The translations under genes were made by a program, and so were the position numbers. A stretch of 6,609 nucleotides of DNA from Thermoplasmata archaeon (GTDB lineage: Archaea; Thermoplasmatota; E2; DHVEG-1; B18-G2), in assembly GCA_021161685.1 (NCBI GenBank), contig JAGHAD010000012.1:1-6609 (forward strand), in the 5' to 3' direction. Each line of letters starts with the position of its first letter. Position 1 is the first letter of the stretch. This document shows positions 1-6,383 of the stretch, piece after piece. The notes beneath the pieces were generated by a model. It saw nothing but the letters and a program-made list of their open reading frames with translations, was not told the DNA's origin and ran no database searches.

Positions 1-77
1 ATTCAAACCGGTCTAGGAGGGGTTTAAATACCTAAATTCATAAAAAGTTGACAGTCTGTGTTAGTTGGAGACACAAA

Positions 78-87
78 CTATAAATAG
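78..87 (+). promoter_or_regulatory. TATA-like promoter element of psmB
   Basis: The stretch CTATAAATAG is a good archaeal TATA-box candidate, preceded by an A-rich segment (ACACAAA) that could serve as the BRE. Archaeal transcription normally begins about 25 nt downstream of the TATA centre, which would put the start near 105-110 and give a leader of roughly 25 nt. That leader would include the GAGGAG ribosome binding site at 121-126. The assignment rests only on sequence resemblance and spacing. A second TATA-like site lies at 23-30. Confidence 0.5.
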
Positions 88-120
88 TGGAAATCCTTAT
101 AGTTATCTAAAACGTATTTT

Positions 121-126
121 GAGGAG
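121..126 (+). promoter_or_regulatory. Shine-Dalgarno of psmB
   Basis: GAGGAG lies 6 nt upstream of the ATG at 133, an ideal archaeal or bacterial spacing. It supports that ATG as the psmB start and a leadered transcript. Confidence 0.75.
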
Positions 127-132
127 ATTGCT

Positions 133-768
133 ATGGAAGAAAACGCCAAGAGAACAGGGACAACGACACTTGGGATGGTGTGTAAGGATGGTGTTGTTTT
201 AGCAACTGAAAGAAGAGCAACAATGGGTACCATGATAGCTCACAAGGTAACTAAAAAACTCTTTAAAATAAGTGATCACCTAGCTCTTACAACCGCAGGA
301 TTGGTTGGAGATGTTCAAATTTTAGCCAGATATCTAACTGCGGAGGCAAAACTTTACCAATTCGATAGAGAAATGGAAATGCCCGTAGAAGCGGCAGCAA
401 CCTTAATGGCAAACATACTTAACCAGACGAAATTCTTCCCCTACTATGTACAGTTGATAATAGCTGGATACGATTCAACCGGTGGGCACGTGTATGCTCT
501 TGATGCGGCTGGTGGAGCAATACCAGATAAGTATGCATCAACTGGATCTGGATCGCCATACGTGTATGGTGTCCTTGAGGACCATTACAGGGATGACATG
601 ACCGTAGATGAGGGGATAGACCTTGCAATAAGAGCTCTATCATCTGCAATGAAGAGAGATTCTGCATCTGGAGATGGTATAGATATTGCGGTTATAACAA
701 AAGAGGGTTTTAGGTTGCTATCTGATGAAGAAATAGAGGAAAGAAAGAAGAAGTTGAACATAAACTGA
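133..768 (+). CDS. psmB: 20S proteasome beta subunit (precursor)
   Basis: This is the catalytic beta subunit of the archaeal 20S proteasome, an N-terminal nucleophile threonine hydrolase that degrades unfolded proteins in the cytoplasm. It acts inside the alpha7-beta7-beta7-alpha7 barrel. The 211-residue precursor has a short propeptide, and cleavage after Gly9 exposes Thr10 (mature Thr1, in the context RTG|TTTLG). Other active-site residues are recognisable: Glu26 (Glu17), Lys42 (Lys33), Ser139 in GSGS, Asp176 in KRDSASGDG, and Ser179. The segments [13 protein letters not shown] and [20 protein letters not shown] are typical of archaeal beta subunits. The mature length of 202 residues is normal. 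The ATG start is fixed by GAGGAG 6 nt upstream and by the expected short propeptide. The aCPSF1 gene follows 16 nt downstream. No alpha subunit is present in the window. Confidence 0.97.
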   Translation: MEENAKRTGTTTLGMVCKDGVVLATERRATMGTMIAHKVTKKLFKISDHLALTTAGLVGDVQILARYLTAEAKLYQFDREMEMPVEAAATLMANILNQTKFFPYYVQLIIAGYDSTGGHVYALDAAGGAIPDKYASTGSGSPYVYGVLEDHYRDDMTVDEGIDLAIRALSSAMKRDSASGDGIDIAVITKEGFRLLSDEEIEERKKKLNIN

Positions 769-784
769 CTGGGTTAATGTAAGG

Positions 785-2695
785 ATGACCGTAGATGACG
801 TTTTAAGGGAAGTTAAGAAAAAAATCAGAGAAAAAATACCTCCAGATATAGATATAACCGAGATAGAATTCGAAGGACCACTGCTCGTTATCTACACCAA
901 ACACCCATATAAATTTGCAGAAAACGAAAGCATAATTAGGCAACTGGCAAAGACCTTACAGAAGAGAATAACCGTTAGACCAGATCCAACCGTTCTCACC
1001 GATTCCAAAGTAGCTGAAAAGAAAATTAAAGAGATAGTTCCACCAGAAGCTGAGATAACAAACCTTTATTTCCAGCCAGATGTTGGAGAGGTAATAATAG
1101 AGGCTGTTAAACCAGGGATGGTCATAGGTAAGAAAGGTGCTTTGCTCACCGAGATAAAAAAGGAAATCAACTGGACGCCGAGAGTAGTTAGGACGCCCCC
1201 AATTCAATCGAAGACGGTTAGGGATATAAGAACATACCTCAGAACTGTATCGGAGGAAAGGAAAAACATACTAAGGGCGATAGGTAGAAGACTTCACAGG
1301 GGATTATCTGAAAACGAGAAATTCGTCCGCATAACAGCTCTTGGAGGGTTTAGAGAGGTTGGGAGATCTTGTGCATTACTCCATACCCAAGATAGCAAGA
1401 TACTCGTAGACGTAGGTATAGATGTTTCCTCTACTTCCAATGGTTCCCCCTATCTACACTTGCCCGAAGTTCTTCCACTTGAAAGCATAGATGCGGTTGT
1501 TATTACTCATGCTCACTTGGATCATTCTGGCTTGGTACCTCTGCTTTATAAGTATGGCTACGATGGGCCAACTTACTGTACCCCACCCACTAGAGATCTG
1601 ATGGTCTTGCTTCAGATGGATTATCTCAAGGTTGCTGTTGCAGATGCAAGGAAAACCCCATACTCCTCGGAGCACATAAGGAATATGCTTAAACACTGCA
1701 TTACACTCGATTATGGCGACACAACGGATATAGCACCGGGTGTTAGGCTAACCTTCCACAATGCGGGTCATATACTTGGATCATCGGTTTGTCACTTCCA
1801 TATAGGAGAGGGTCTTTATAATGTGGTTTTCACCGGAGACATCAAATATGAAAGGACATGGCTTTTCAATCCTGCAGTGAATAGATTTCCCAGGCTAGAG
1901 GCAGTGGTTATGGAATCAACCTATGGAGGAAGGAAAGATCTACAGCCATCTAGGAGGGAGGCTGTTGAGAAGCTGAAGGAAATTATAGATAGAACCTTGA
2001 AAAGGAAGGGAAAAGTGCTCATTCCAGTCTTTGCAGTTGGTAGATCTCAGGAAGTGATGATTGCTCTTGAGAACCTTATGAAGAATGAGCAACTCCCAAA
2101 CGTACCCGTTTACCTTGATGGGATGATATGGGAAGCCACAGCCATACATACCGCATATCCGGAATACCTCAACAATCATCTCAGGAGCTTGATCTTCCAC
2201 AAGGGAGAGAACCCACTCCTATCAGATATCTTCGAGAGGGTAGATAGTTATGATGCGAGACAAGACCTTCTCTCCAACCCAGATCCATGTATCGTGCTCG
2301 CTACCAGCGGAATGATAAACGGTGGGCCGGTTATGGAATACCTGAAGGCATGGTCGGAAGACGAGAAAAATACACTAATTTTCGTTGGTTACCAAGCTGA
2401 AGGTACTCTAGGAAGACGCATTCAGAAGGGGTGGAAAGAGATCCCGTTGACAATGGCTGGAAAGATGGTAACCATCAAGATAAAAATGGAAGTTGAAACG
2501 TGTGATGGATTCTCTGGGCATAGCGATAGAGGGCAGTTAATGAGTTATATAAGCAACATGTCGCCAAGGCCGGAAAGAGTGATATTCTGCCATGGTGAGG
2601 AATCTAAATGCCTGGAGCTGGCATCCGTCGTTCACAGGAGATTCAATCTTAATACGTGTGCACCGATGAATATGGAGACGATCAGGTTGAAGTAG
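785..2695 (+). CDS. fttA: aCPSF1/FttA, KH-domain metallo-beta-lactamase/beta-CASP ribonuclease
   Basis: This is the archaeal homologue of eukaryotic CPSF73, a Zn-dependent endo/5'-exoribonuclease. The family is known as the archaeal factor that cleaves nascent RNA and terminates transcription. The 636 residues show two N-terminal KH-type domains (about 1-70 and 71-145), the second with an intact GKKG loop (115-118). A metallo-beta-lactamase core follows, split by a beta-CASP domain (about 385-565). Metal-binding and catalytic residues are present: HAHLDH (242-247), His329 in NAGH, Asp352 in TGD, Glu377 in MESTYGG, His579 in FSGHSD and His603 in CHGE. The length is normal for the family. The ATG at 785 is the only start codon after the upstream in-frame stop at 761, and it has only a weak AAGG directly beside it. 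Translation may therefore be coupled to psmB, which ends 16 nt upstream. The gene converges on the IMPase gene with an 8-nt gap. Confidence 0.97.
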   Translation: MTVDDVLREVKKKIREKIPPDIDITEIEFEGPLLVIYTKHPYKFAENESIIRQLAKTLQKRITVRPDPTVLTDSKVAEKKIKEIVPPEAEITNLYFQPDVGEVIIEAVKPGMVIGKKGALLTEIKKEINWTPRVVRTPPIQSKTVRDIRTYLRTVSEERKNILRAIGRRLHRGLSENEKFVRITALGGFREVGRSCALLHTQDSKILVDVGIDVSSTSNGSPYLHLPEVLPLESIDAVVITHAHLDHSGLVPLLYKYGYDGPTYCTPPTRDLMVLLQMDYLKVAVADARKTPYSSEHIRNMLKHCITLDYGDTTDIAPGVRLTFHNAGHILGSSVCHFHIGEGLYNVVFTGDIKYERTWLFNPAVNRFPRLEAVVMESTYGGRKDLQPSRREAVEKLKEIIDRTLKRKGKVLIPVFAVGRSQEVMIALENLMKNEQLPNVPVYLDGMIWEATAIHTAYPEYLNNHLRSLIFHKGENPLLSDIFERVDSYDARQDLLSNPDPCIVLATSGMINGGPVMEYLKAWSEDEKNTLIFVGYQAEGTLGRRIQKGWKEIPLTMAGKMVTIKIKMEVETCDGFSGHSDRGQLMSYISNMSPRPERVIFCHGEESKCLELASVVHRRFNLNTCAPMNMETIRLK

Positions 2696-2703
2696 AGAGA
2701 TGT

Positions 2704-3489
2704 TCATAATAACAAGGAGAATACCTTTTCCAATGTGCTTCTTGAAGTTGCTGCGATCACGCTCGTTCTTTTGGTAACATCCAGAGGCATTTCTATTTCC
2801 TCTCCGCTTCCATTGCAGATCACACCACCAGCCTCCTTCAGTATGAGTACCGCAGCGGCTATATCCGTTATCCTGAGGTGTTCTTTTAGGCAAATGAAAC
2901 AATCTATAGCCCCGCTAGCAACATAGCTTATTTCAAGGGAAGCTGCGCCCAGAGATCTTATATGGGATTGCTTCAATAGGAGGTTGCCTCTTTTCTCAAA
3001 TTCCCTGCATGGTACAATGGAACAAAGTAGTTTCCCTTTTGTAGAGTGGGGAGTTACAATGGCTTTTCCGTTTAGAAAAGATCCTCTACCTTTCTCAGCT
3101 CTAAAGGTATCTCCGGATGGTATATTTACTACCACACCAAATTCTACATCCTTCAATGACTTTCTCCCAACAGCTACCGAAACCGCATAAAAGGGTATTC
3201 CACGAACCGCATTTTTTGTTCCATCTATCGGATCGAGAATTATAGTGTACTCTCCTCCAAAATCTAGGAAGCCTATCTCCTCGCTCAGCAAGTTAACCGG
3301 AATCTTTGAAGATCTTAAACATTCGATTGCAATATCCTCGGCAAGTTTGTCGATCTGCTTGGTAGGTGTTCCGTCTGCCCCAATACCAACATTTTTGTCT
3401 AGCTCCAATGCTTTTTTGGACTTCTCGAGCACTTTTTCTCTTATTCTCCTAGCAATTCTGAGGCAAAGCTCCTTCACTTCTCCGTGCAA
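2704..3489 (-). CDS. Archaeal inositol monophosphatase / fructose-1,6-bisphosphatase (IMPase family)
   Basis: This is a Mg-dependent sugar phosphatase of the IMPase superfamily. The 261 residues contain the metal-binding signature: the SEE loop (Glu70), DPIDGT (Asp86, Asp89, 86-91) and a C-terminal LRITDIAAA (Asp209). The segments VGIGADGTPTK and LRITDIAAA resemble the dual-activity archaeal enzymes typified by AF2372 and MJ0109. Those hydrolyse both myo-inositol-1-phosphate and fructose-1,6-bisphosphate, serving inositol/compatible-solute synthesis or gluconeogenesis. Which substrate matters here cannot be told from sequence. I chose the TTG at 3489 because GAGGGTGA lies 6 nt upstream of it. 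A GTG at 3477 would give a classic 4-nt overlap with the pyrC stop but has a poorly placed Shine-Dalgarno. The chosen start overlaps pyrC by 16 nt. It is the last gene of a three-gene operon. Confidence 0.9.
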   Translation of the reverse strand: MHGEVKELCLRIARRIREKVLEKSKKALELDKNVGIGADGTPTKQIDKLAEDIAIECLRSSKIPVNLLSEEIGFLDFGGEYTIILDPIDGTKNAVRGIPFYAVSVAVGRKSLKDVEFGVVVNIPSGDTFRAEKGRGSFLNGKAIVTPHSTKGKLLCSIVPCREFEKRGNLLLKQSHIRSLGAASLEISYVASGAIDCFICLKEHLRITDIAAAVLILKEAGGVICNGSGEEIEMPLDVTKRTSVIAATSRSTLEKVFSLLL

Positions 3490-4766
3490 GATTCCTCACC
3501 CTCCCTCGGCTTAACAAATCTTCCGAATCCTCTATCTCCAACAAGTTCCTCATCTTCTATGATTCTTTCCCCTCGTACAAAGAGATCCGTTGGAAATATA
3601 CCCTTCATGCCTTCAAATGGAGTCCATCCGCACTTGTAGTGAAGCCTATCTGCCATTATCTTTTTCACCTTTTTCAAATCAACAACGATGAAATCCGCAT
3701 CCATGCCTTTTGCAATCCTACCTTTCTTCAAGCCGAATAATCTCGCAGGTCTGGAGCACAGAGCAGAGACTAGCCTTTCTAATGGATAACCTTTCATCAA
3801 AAATACATAAAGCATAACGGGATACATCGTTTCCACTCCAGGTATGCCACTTGGAGCTTCCGAAAAGTCAACTTCTTTTTCATCTGTTGTATGTGGAGCA
3901 TGATCAGATTCTATGATGTCGATCTCTCCAGATAGTAATGCTTCCCATAGCGCTTCCTGATCTAGAGACGTGCGGAGAGGAGGATTCACTTTGTAGTAAC
4001 TTTGGGGTGTTAAGCTTCTCGATGCCTTGAACAAGAGGTGATGTGGAGTAACGCCAACGCTTACCTTTTTCTTGAACTGAGATAAAGCGTACAAGGAGAT
4101 ACTAGATGATATATGGCAGAAGTGTATGTGAAAATCTGTTTTTTCCATCTCTTTCAAGACCTTCTCCACAGCCGTTTTCTCGCATACGCTCGCTCTCGTT
4201 TTCGCATGTTCGATCAAATTTTCAGACTTTTTACCAAATTTTTCAATGCATCTTTTCTCTTCAGCATGAAATGCAAGAACCCTTTTAACTTTGAGTTTGG
4301 ATAGTTCACCAAGAAGGGTTATATCAAAATCTGGAAGATAGATTTTAAATCCCGTTACCAGACCTTCAAAGTCCCTTAGTTTTTTGATATTGTTTTCGTT
4401 CACTCCAAGATAGATACCAAAATCCACATACGATTTTCTTTCTCCAATGGATATTTTCTCTTTACAGCTCTCCTTGTCAACCGTTGGAGGTTTCGTGTTT
4501 GGCATGTCTATCACGCATGAAACTCCCCCAAATGCAGCGGAAAGGGTTCCGGTGGAGAAATCTTCCTTGTGTGTTAGTCCCGGATCCCTCAGATGGACAT
4601 GCACATCAACAGCTGATGGAAGTATGAGACCTCTTGGAAACCTTATTTTCGTTTCCCCATCCAAGCTCTTCTTCACATCAACTATTGTACCTCTCTCTAT
4701 ACCAACGCAGCAGTGAATTATTTTTCCATCTATCAGGAACTTCCCTTCAACTACTTTCTCTATCAA
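3474..4766 (-). CDS. pyrC: Dihydroorotase
   Basis: This enzyme catalyses the reversible cyclisation of N-carbamoyl-L-aspartate to dihydroorotate, the third step of de novo pyrimidine synthesis in the cytoplasm. The 430-residue protein is an amidohydrolase TIM barrel of normal length. It shows the Zn motif DVHVHLRDPG (His56, His58), MPNTKPP (88-94), GFKIYLP with Lys141 as candidate carboxylated lysine, His167 in FHAEE and His218 in CHIS. It also has TPHHLLF (240-246), NPPLR (261-265), catalytic Asp288 in SDHAPH, and SGIPGVETM (306-314). A urease-like beta-sandwich completes it at the two ends (GRIAKGMDADFIVVD, 349-363). The start is a TTG, supported by GAGGAGAGG just upstream and by homology beginning right away (VVEGKFLIDGKI). 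It overlaps the AMMECR1 gene by 20 nt, implying coupled translation. No other pyrimidine gene is visible. Confidence 0.95.
   Translation of the reverse strand: MIEKVVEGKFLIDGKIIHCCVGIERGTIVDVKKSLDGETKIRFPRGLILPSAVDVHVHLRDPGLTHKEDFSTGTLSAAFGGVSCVIDMPNTKPPTVDKESCKEKISIGERKSYVDFGIYLGVNENNIKKLRDFEGLVTGFKIYLPDFDITLLGELSKLKVKRVLAFHAEEKRCIEKFGKKSENLIEHAKTRASVCEKTAVEKVLKEMEKTDFHIHFCHISSSISLYALSQFKKKVSVGVTPHHLLFKASRSLTPQSYYKVNPPLRTSLDQEALWEALLSGEIDIIESDHAPHTTDEKEVDFSEAPSGIPGVETMYPVMLYVFLMKGYPLERLVSALCSRPARLFGLKKGRIAKGMDADFIVVDLKKVKKIMADRLHYKCGWTPFEGMKGIFPTDLFVRGERIIEDEELVGDRGFGRFVKPREGEESCTEK
3496..3503 (-). promoter_or_regulatory. Shine-Dalgarno deciding the TTG start of the IMPase gene
   Basis: Read on the - strand, this is GAGGGTGA, nearly the full complement of the 16S rRNA 3' end. 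It sits inside the end of pyrC, 6 nt before the TTG at 3489. It favours that TTG over the GTG at 3477, which lies 18 nt away. Confidence 0.65.
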
Positions 4767-5355
4767 TTTTCCTCTCCTCTACCTCTCCATATGGTTCTCT
4801 CTCTGCAAATATTTGACCAGTGAAGCTGTAAATCCTTGTGTCTCTATCGATCCATGCATCGGGAGGGAGACCAGCTTTCATGCATGTTTGTGATAAAAAT
4901 TCTTCAACATCCCATCCCCATTCAACTGGAACCTGGGGGAGCAGTAAACCTTTGTATATGCCTTTCTCAGCTATTAGACCATCCCTACCTATTCTTATCT
5001 TCTCCAAATATTCCTTAGGTTTTTCCACTTCGACAAGTTTTGGTGGAGATAATATGGTTACTTCAATGATTACCTTATCAAGTTCATTCTCCATTAGTGG
5101 AGGGAACCTCGGATCTCTCGTTGCGGATTTGGCCGCCTCCTCCAGAGCATATTGAAGTTCATAGACGGGTTCTGGTATACCAATACAACCCCTCAGTTCT
5201 CTTTTTGGATAGGTAAGTATGGTAACAAATGCTCCGGATTTTTCTCTAAATTTTCCTCCAAGCTCTTCTTTATCAAAATCCTTCCCCTTAACGTGGCTAT
5301 CAATTACTCTCCTGGCAAATCTCACGGCTAACTCTCCCTCTTTAAGATCGAGCAT
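4747..5355 (-). CDS. AMMECR1-domain protein (archaeal TIGR00296/PH0010 type)
   Basis: This is a member of the AMMECR1 family, widespread in archaea and eukaryotes and still without an assigned biochemical activity. The 202 residues carry the family signature LRGCIG (54-59) and the conserved DPRFPPL (81-87). GLLLPQVPVEWGW (136-148) and the following helix EEFLSQTCMKAGLP are also typical. In many prokaryotes relatives occur with Memo and radical-SAM proteins (AmmeMemoRadiSam), but no such partners are visible here. I place the start at the ATG at 5355. A TTG two codons upstream (5361) is possible, but neither has a Shine-Dalgarno. A TATA-like box about 30 nt upstream suggests a leaderless message. 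It is the first gene of the operon with pyrC and the IMPase, overlapping pyrC by 20 nt. The family call is firm and the function is unknown. Confidence 0.92.
   Translation of the reverse strand: MLDLKEGELAVRFARRVIDSHVKGKDFDKEELGGKFREKSGAFVTILTYPKRELRGCIGIPEPVYELQYALEEAAKSATRDPRFPPLMENELDKVIIEVTILSPPKLVEVEKPKEYLEKIRIGRDGLIAEKGIYKGLLLPQVPVEWGWDVEEFLSQTCMKAGLPPDAWIDRDTRIYSFTGQIFAEREPYGEVEERKIDRESS
4771..4779 (-). promoter_or_regulatory. Shine-Dalgarno supporting the TTG start of pyrC
   Basis: On the - strand this reads GAGGAGAGG. The GAGGAG part lies 7 nt before the TTG at 4766, inside the 3' end of the AMMECR1 gene. The nearby ATG at 4790 leads to a stop after three codons and is not a start. 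Confidence 0.6.
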
Positions 5356-5380
5356 GATCAAGTAAATGTAAAGGAATGTT

Positions 5381-5400
5381 AAAGTTTTTTATCCCTTAAA
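5381..5400 (-). promoter_or_regulatory. Promoter of the AMMECR1-pyrC-IMPase operon (TATA-like)
   Basis: On the - strand the segment reads TTTAAGGGATAAAAAACTTT, with a TATA-like ATAAAAAA at about 5392-5385. Initiation about 25 nt downstream would fall near 5362-5365, within roughly 10 nt of the ATG at 5355. With no Shine-Dalgarno before that ATG, a leaderless transcript is the natural reading. The call rests on composition and spacing only. Confidence 0.45.
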
Positions 5401-5501
5401 GAACGTGGATTGAATTTTTATGGAGGTAAACCAAGCATGTCAAATCACTAAGGGGAAAAATTAAAACTCTTTCTAGATTAGAGGGAATGCGAACGGATGG
5501 G

Positions 5502-5521
5502 ATTGGAACAATTAATCCAAT
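5502..5521. repeat. Short inverted repeat (6-bp stem, 8-nt loop)
   Basis: ATTGGA at 5502-5507 pairs with TCCAAT at 5516-5521 around the loop ACAATTAA. The hairpin is weak and AT-rich and could equally be an operator-like palindrome. It lies between the operon promoter and the direct repeats. No function can be assigned. Confidence 0.35.
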
Positions 5522-5537
5522 TGACAGGTGCTAATCC

Positions 5538-5637
5538 TCTTTTCATCATAATATCGTACGCCTGCTAGGTTTTTTTCAACCTCCATCTTGTTTTTCAAAT
5601 AGTTTCTTTTCATCATAATATCGTACGCCTGCTAGGT
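5538..5637. repeat. Exact 33-bp direct repeat, two copies separated by 34 nt
   Basis: Copy 1 spans 5538-5570 and copy 2 spans 5605-5637, identical over all 33 positions with a 67-nt period. Both begin TCTTTTCATCATAATATC and end GTACGCCTGCTAGGT. The flanks diverge at once on both sides (C versus T before, T versus G after), and no third copy exists one period up or down. The 34-nt interval is T-rich and begins right after copy 1 with a run giving seven T residues (5570-5576). Geometry is compatible with a one-spacer CRISPR remnant. On the - strand the unit ends in ATGATGAAAAGA, loosely like archaeal CRISPR repeat ends. No cas gene or leader is visible. Paired protein-binding sites, recombination sites, or a local duplication are equally possible. 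Confidence 0.9.
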
Positions 5638-6002
5638 GCAGGTTTAAAGTATATAGACGCAGCTTTTGATGAAGGAACCCTCAGCAAAAAGGAGCACTAC
5701 TCATCCCTCCATTTCTTGGTGTCCTATGGATTTTCACTATGATCATAGACAATTCATCTGCGGTTTTGACAAGATGGAAAGAATCCAAGTTTTGGAAACT
5801 TTTTTGAGATTTTTCTTTGGGAAGAGATGGCTACCCAAGGTTGGTGTTTTATATCTTGCAGTCATTGGGTTTTTCCTTCTATTCTCTAGTTGCTTTTTAT
5901 TTTTTCGATAAGGCTTACGTTCTTCTCGATGATTACGGCAGAGCCAGAAGAATCTCCGCTGGTTGTACCAACAAAGATACTTTTAGAGAAAGCGGTTGAG
6001 AT
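5569..6002 (+). pseudogene. Possible decayed, frameshifted + strand reading frame
   Basis: No intact gene is convincing here, but several consecutive stretches read like protein. From 5569 to 5739 one frame is open without a usable start and includes GLKYIDAAFDEGTLSKKEHY. From 5673 another frame reads GALLIPPFLGVLWIFTMII and runs to a TGA at 5805. The same frame reopens with YPRLVFYILQSLGFSFYSL and continues to the stop at 5997-5999. A third switch near 5930 gives PTKILLEKAVEIYIKKL. The frame changes fall near homopolymers: A5 at 5686-5690 and T6 at 5800-5805. A decayed small membrane protein would fit. However, the strand is T-rich, and T-rich DNA encodes hydrophobic residues in any frame, so the membrane-like look may be an artefact. 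I recognise no family. Confidence 0.28.
5628..5642. repeat. Small perfect inverted repeat at the edge of repeat copy 2
   Basis: CCTGC and GCAGG flank the 5-nt loop TAGGT. Only copy 2 of the 33-bp repeat can form this, because copy 1 is followed by a T run instead. It is short and may be chance. Confidence 0.3.
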
Positions 6003-6383
6003 TTACATCAAGAAACTTTCTATGTCTTCTTTCTCAAGTCTCTGTCTGTGCTTCTGATCCTCCCATATCTTTCTAAACCTGTACAAGTACTCGTAGAGAT
6101 CTAACACATTTTTTGCGTATAAGATCTTGTGGTTCATAATGACCTCTGCTTTGAGAAAGAGGGGCATGTCCTCAAAGACCCTTATGTCGTATCTATCTCT
6201 CGAAAGCTTAAGAACATCCCTGTAAAGATCTTCTTTATCTGCAGATGGAGCAATTATGCATATGTCGATATCGCTTCTGCTCGTTGCTTCGCCCTTTGCG
6301 CAGGATCCGTACAGAAGGATGGCTAAAGCATGTTTCTTCAATGGCTCAACGTGTTTCTTTATCTCGCTTATCTTCTCAACCAT
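6003..6383 (-). CDS. mntA: MntA-type minimal nucleotidyltransferase (antitoxin)
   Basis: This is a 126-residue MNT-fold nucleotidyltransferase, the usual antitoxin partner of HEPN proteins. Studied MntA proteins neutralise HepT by transferring AMP to a tyrosine next to the toxin's active site. The sequence has the exact GSX10DXD motif: Gly26-Ser27, then Asp38 and Asp40 in GSCAKGEATSRSDID. A third metal-binding carboxylate is likely Asp66 in YDIRVFED. The catalytic centre therefore appears intact. The C-terminal 30 residues are charged and helical, as usual. The start is the ATG at 6383, which overlaps the end of hepT by 16 nt. GGAGG lies 10 nt upstream, so the pair is co-transcribed and probably translationally coupled. 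The reverse order or a different role is unlikely given the HEPN partner. Confidence 0.88.
   Translation of the reverse strand: MVEKISEIKKHVEPLKKHALAILLYGSCAKGEATSRSDIDICIIAPSADKEDLYRDVLKLSRDRYDIRVFEDMPLFLKAEVIMNHKILYAKNVLDLYEYLYRFRKIWEDQKHRQRLEKEDIESFLM

Noticed and set aside
2537..2902. 121-codon open frame on the - strand across the aCPSF1 and IMPase 3' ends
   Set aside because: It lies antisense to one real gene and out of frame with another, and its translation shows no recognisable protein features. Both overlapped genes have full family motifs.
4838..5155. 105-codon open frame on the + strand inside the AMMECR1 gene
   Set aside because: It is fully antisense to a gene with clear family signatures, and its Ser/Thr-rich translation is typical of a shadow frame.
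5419..5463. 14-codon ORF (MEVNQACQITKGKN) upstream of the repeats
   Set aside because: It is very short, and its GGAGG overlaps its own first codons instead of preceding them. Nothing supports translation.
5570..5576. Run of seven T residues as a + strand terminator
   Set aside because: Archaeal termination uses such tracts, but no + strand gene precedes it within reach: the nearest ends at 2695.
5666..5911. 81-codon + strand ORF with a hydrophobic C-terminus resembling a membrane helix
   Set aside because: The DNA here is T-rich and gives hydrophobic residues in all three frames. The start lacks a ribosome binding site and the N-terminal half looks random.
5929..6057. 42-codon ORF beginning with ATG and including PTKILLEKAVEIYIKKL
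   Set aside because: Its first half looks helical and coding-like, but its second half is antisense to the end of mntA. It has no Shine-Dalgarno, so I kept it only as part of the decayed region.
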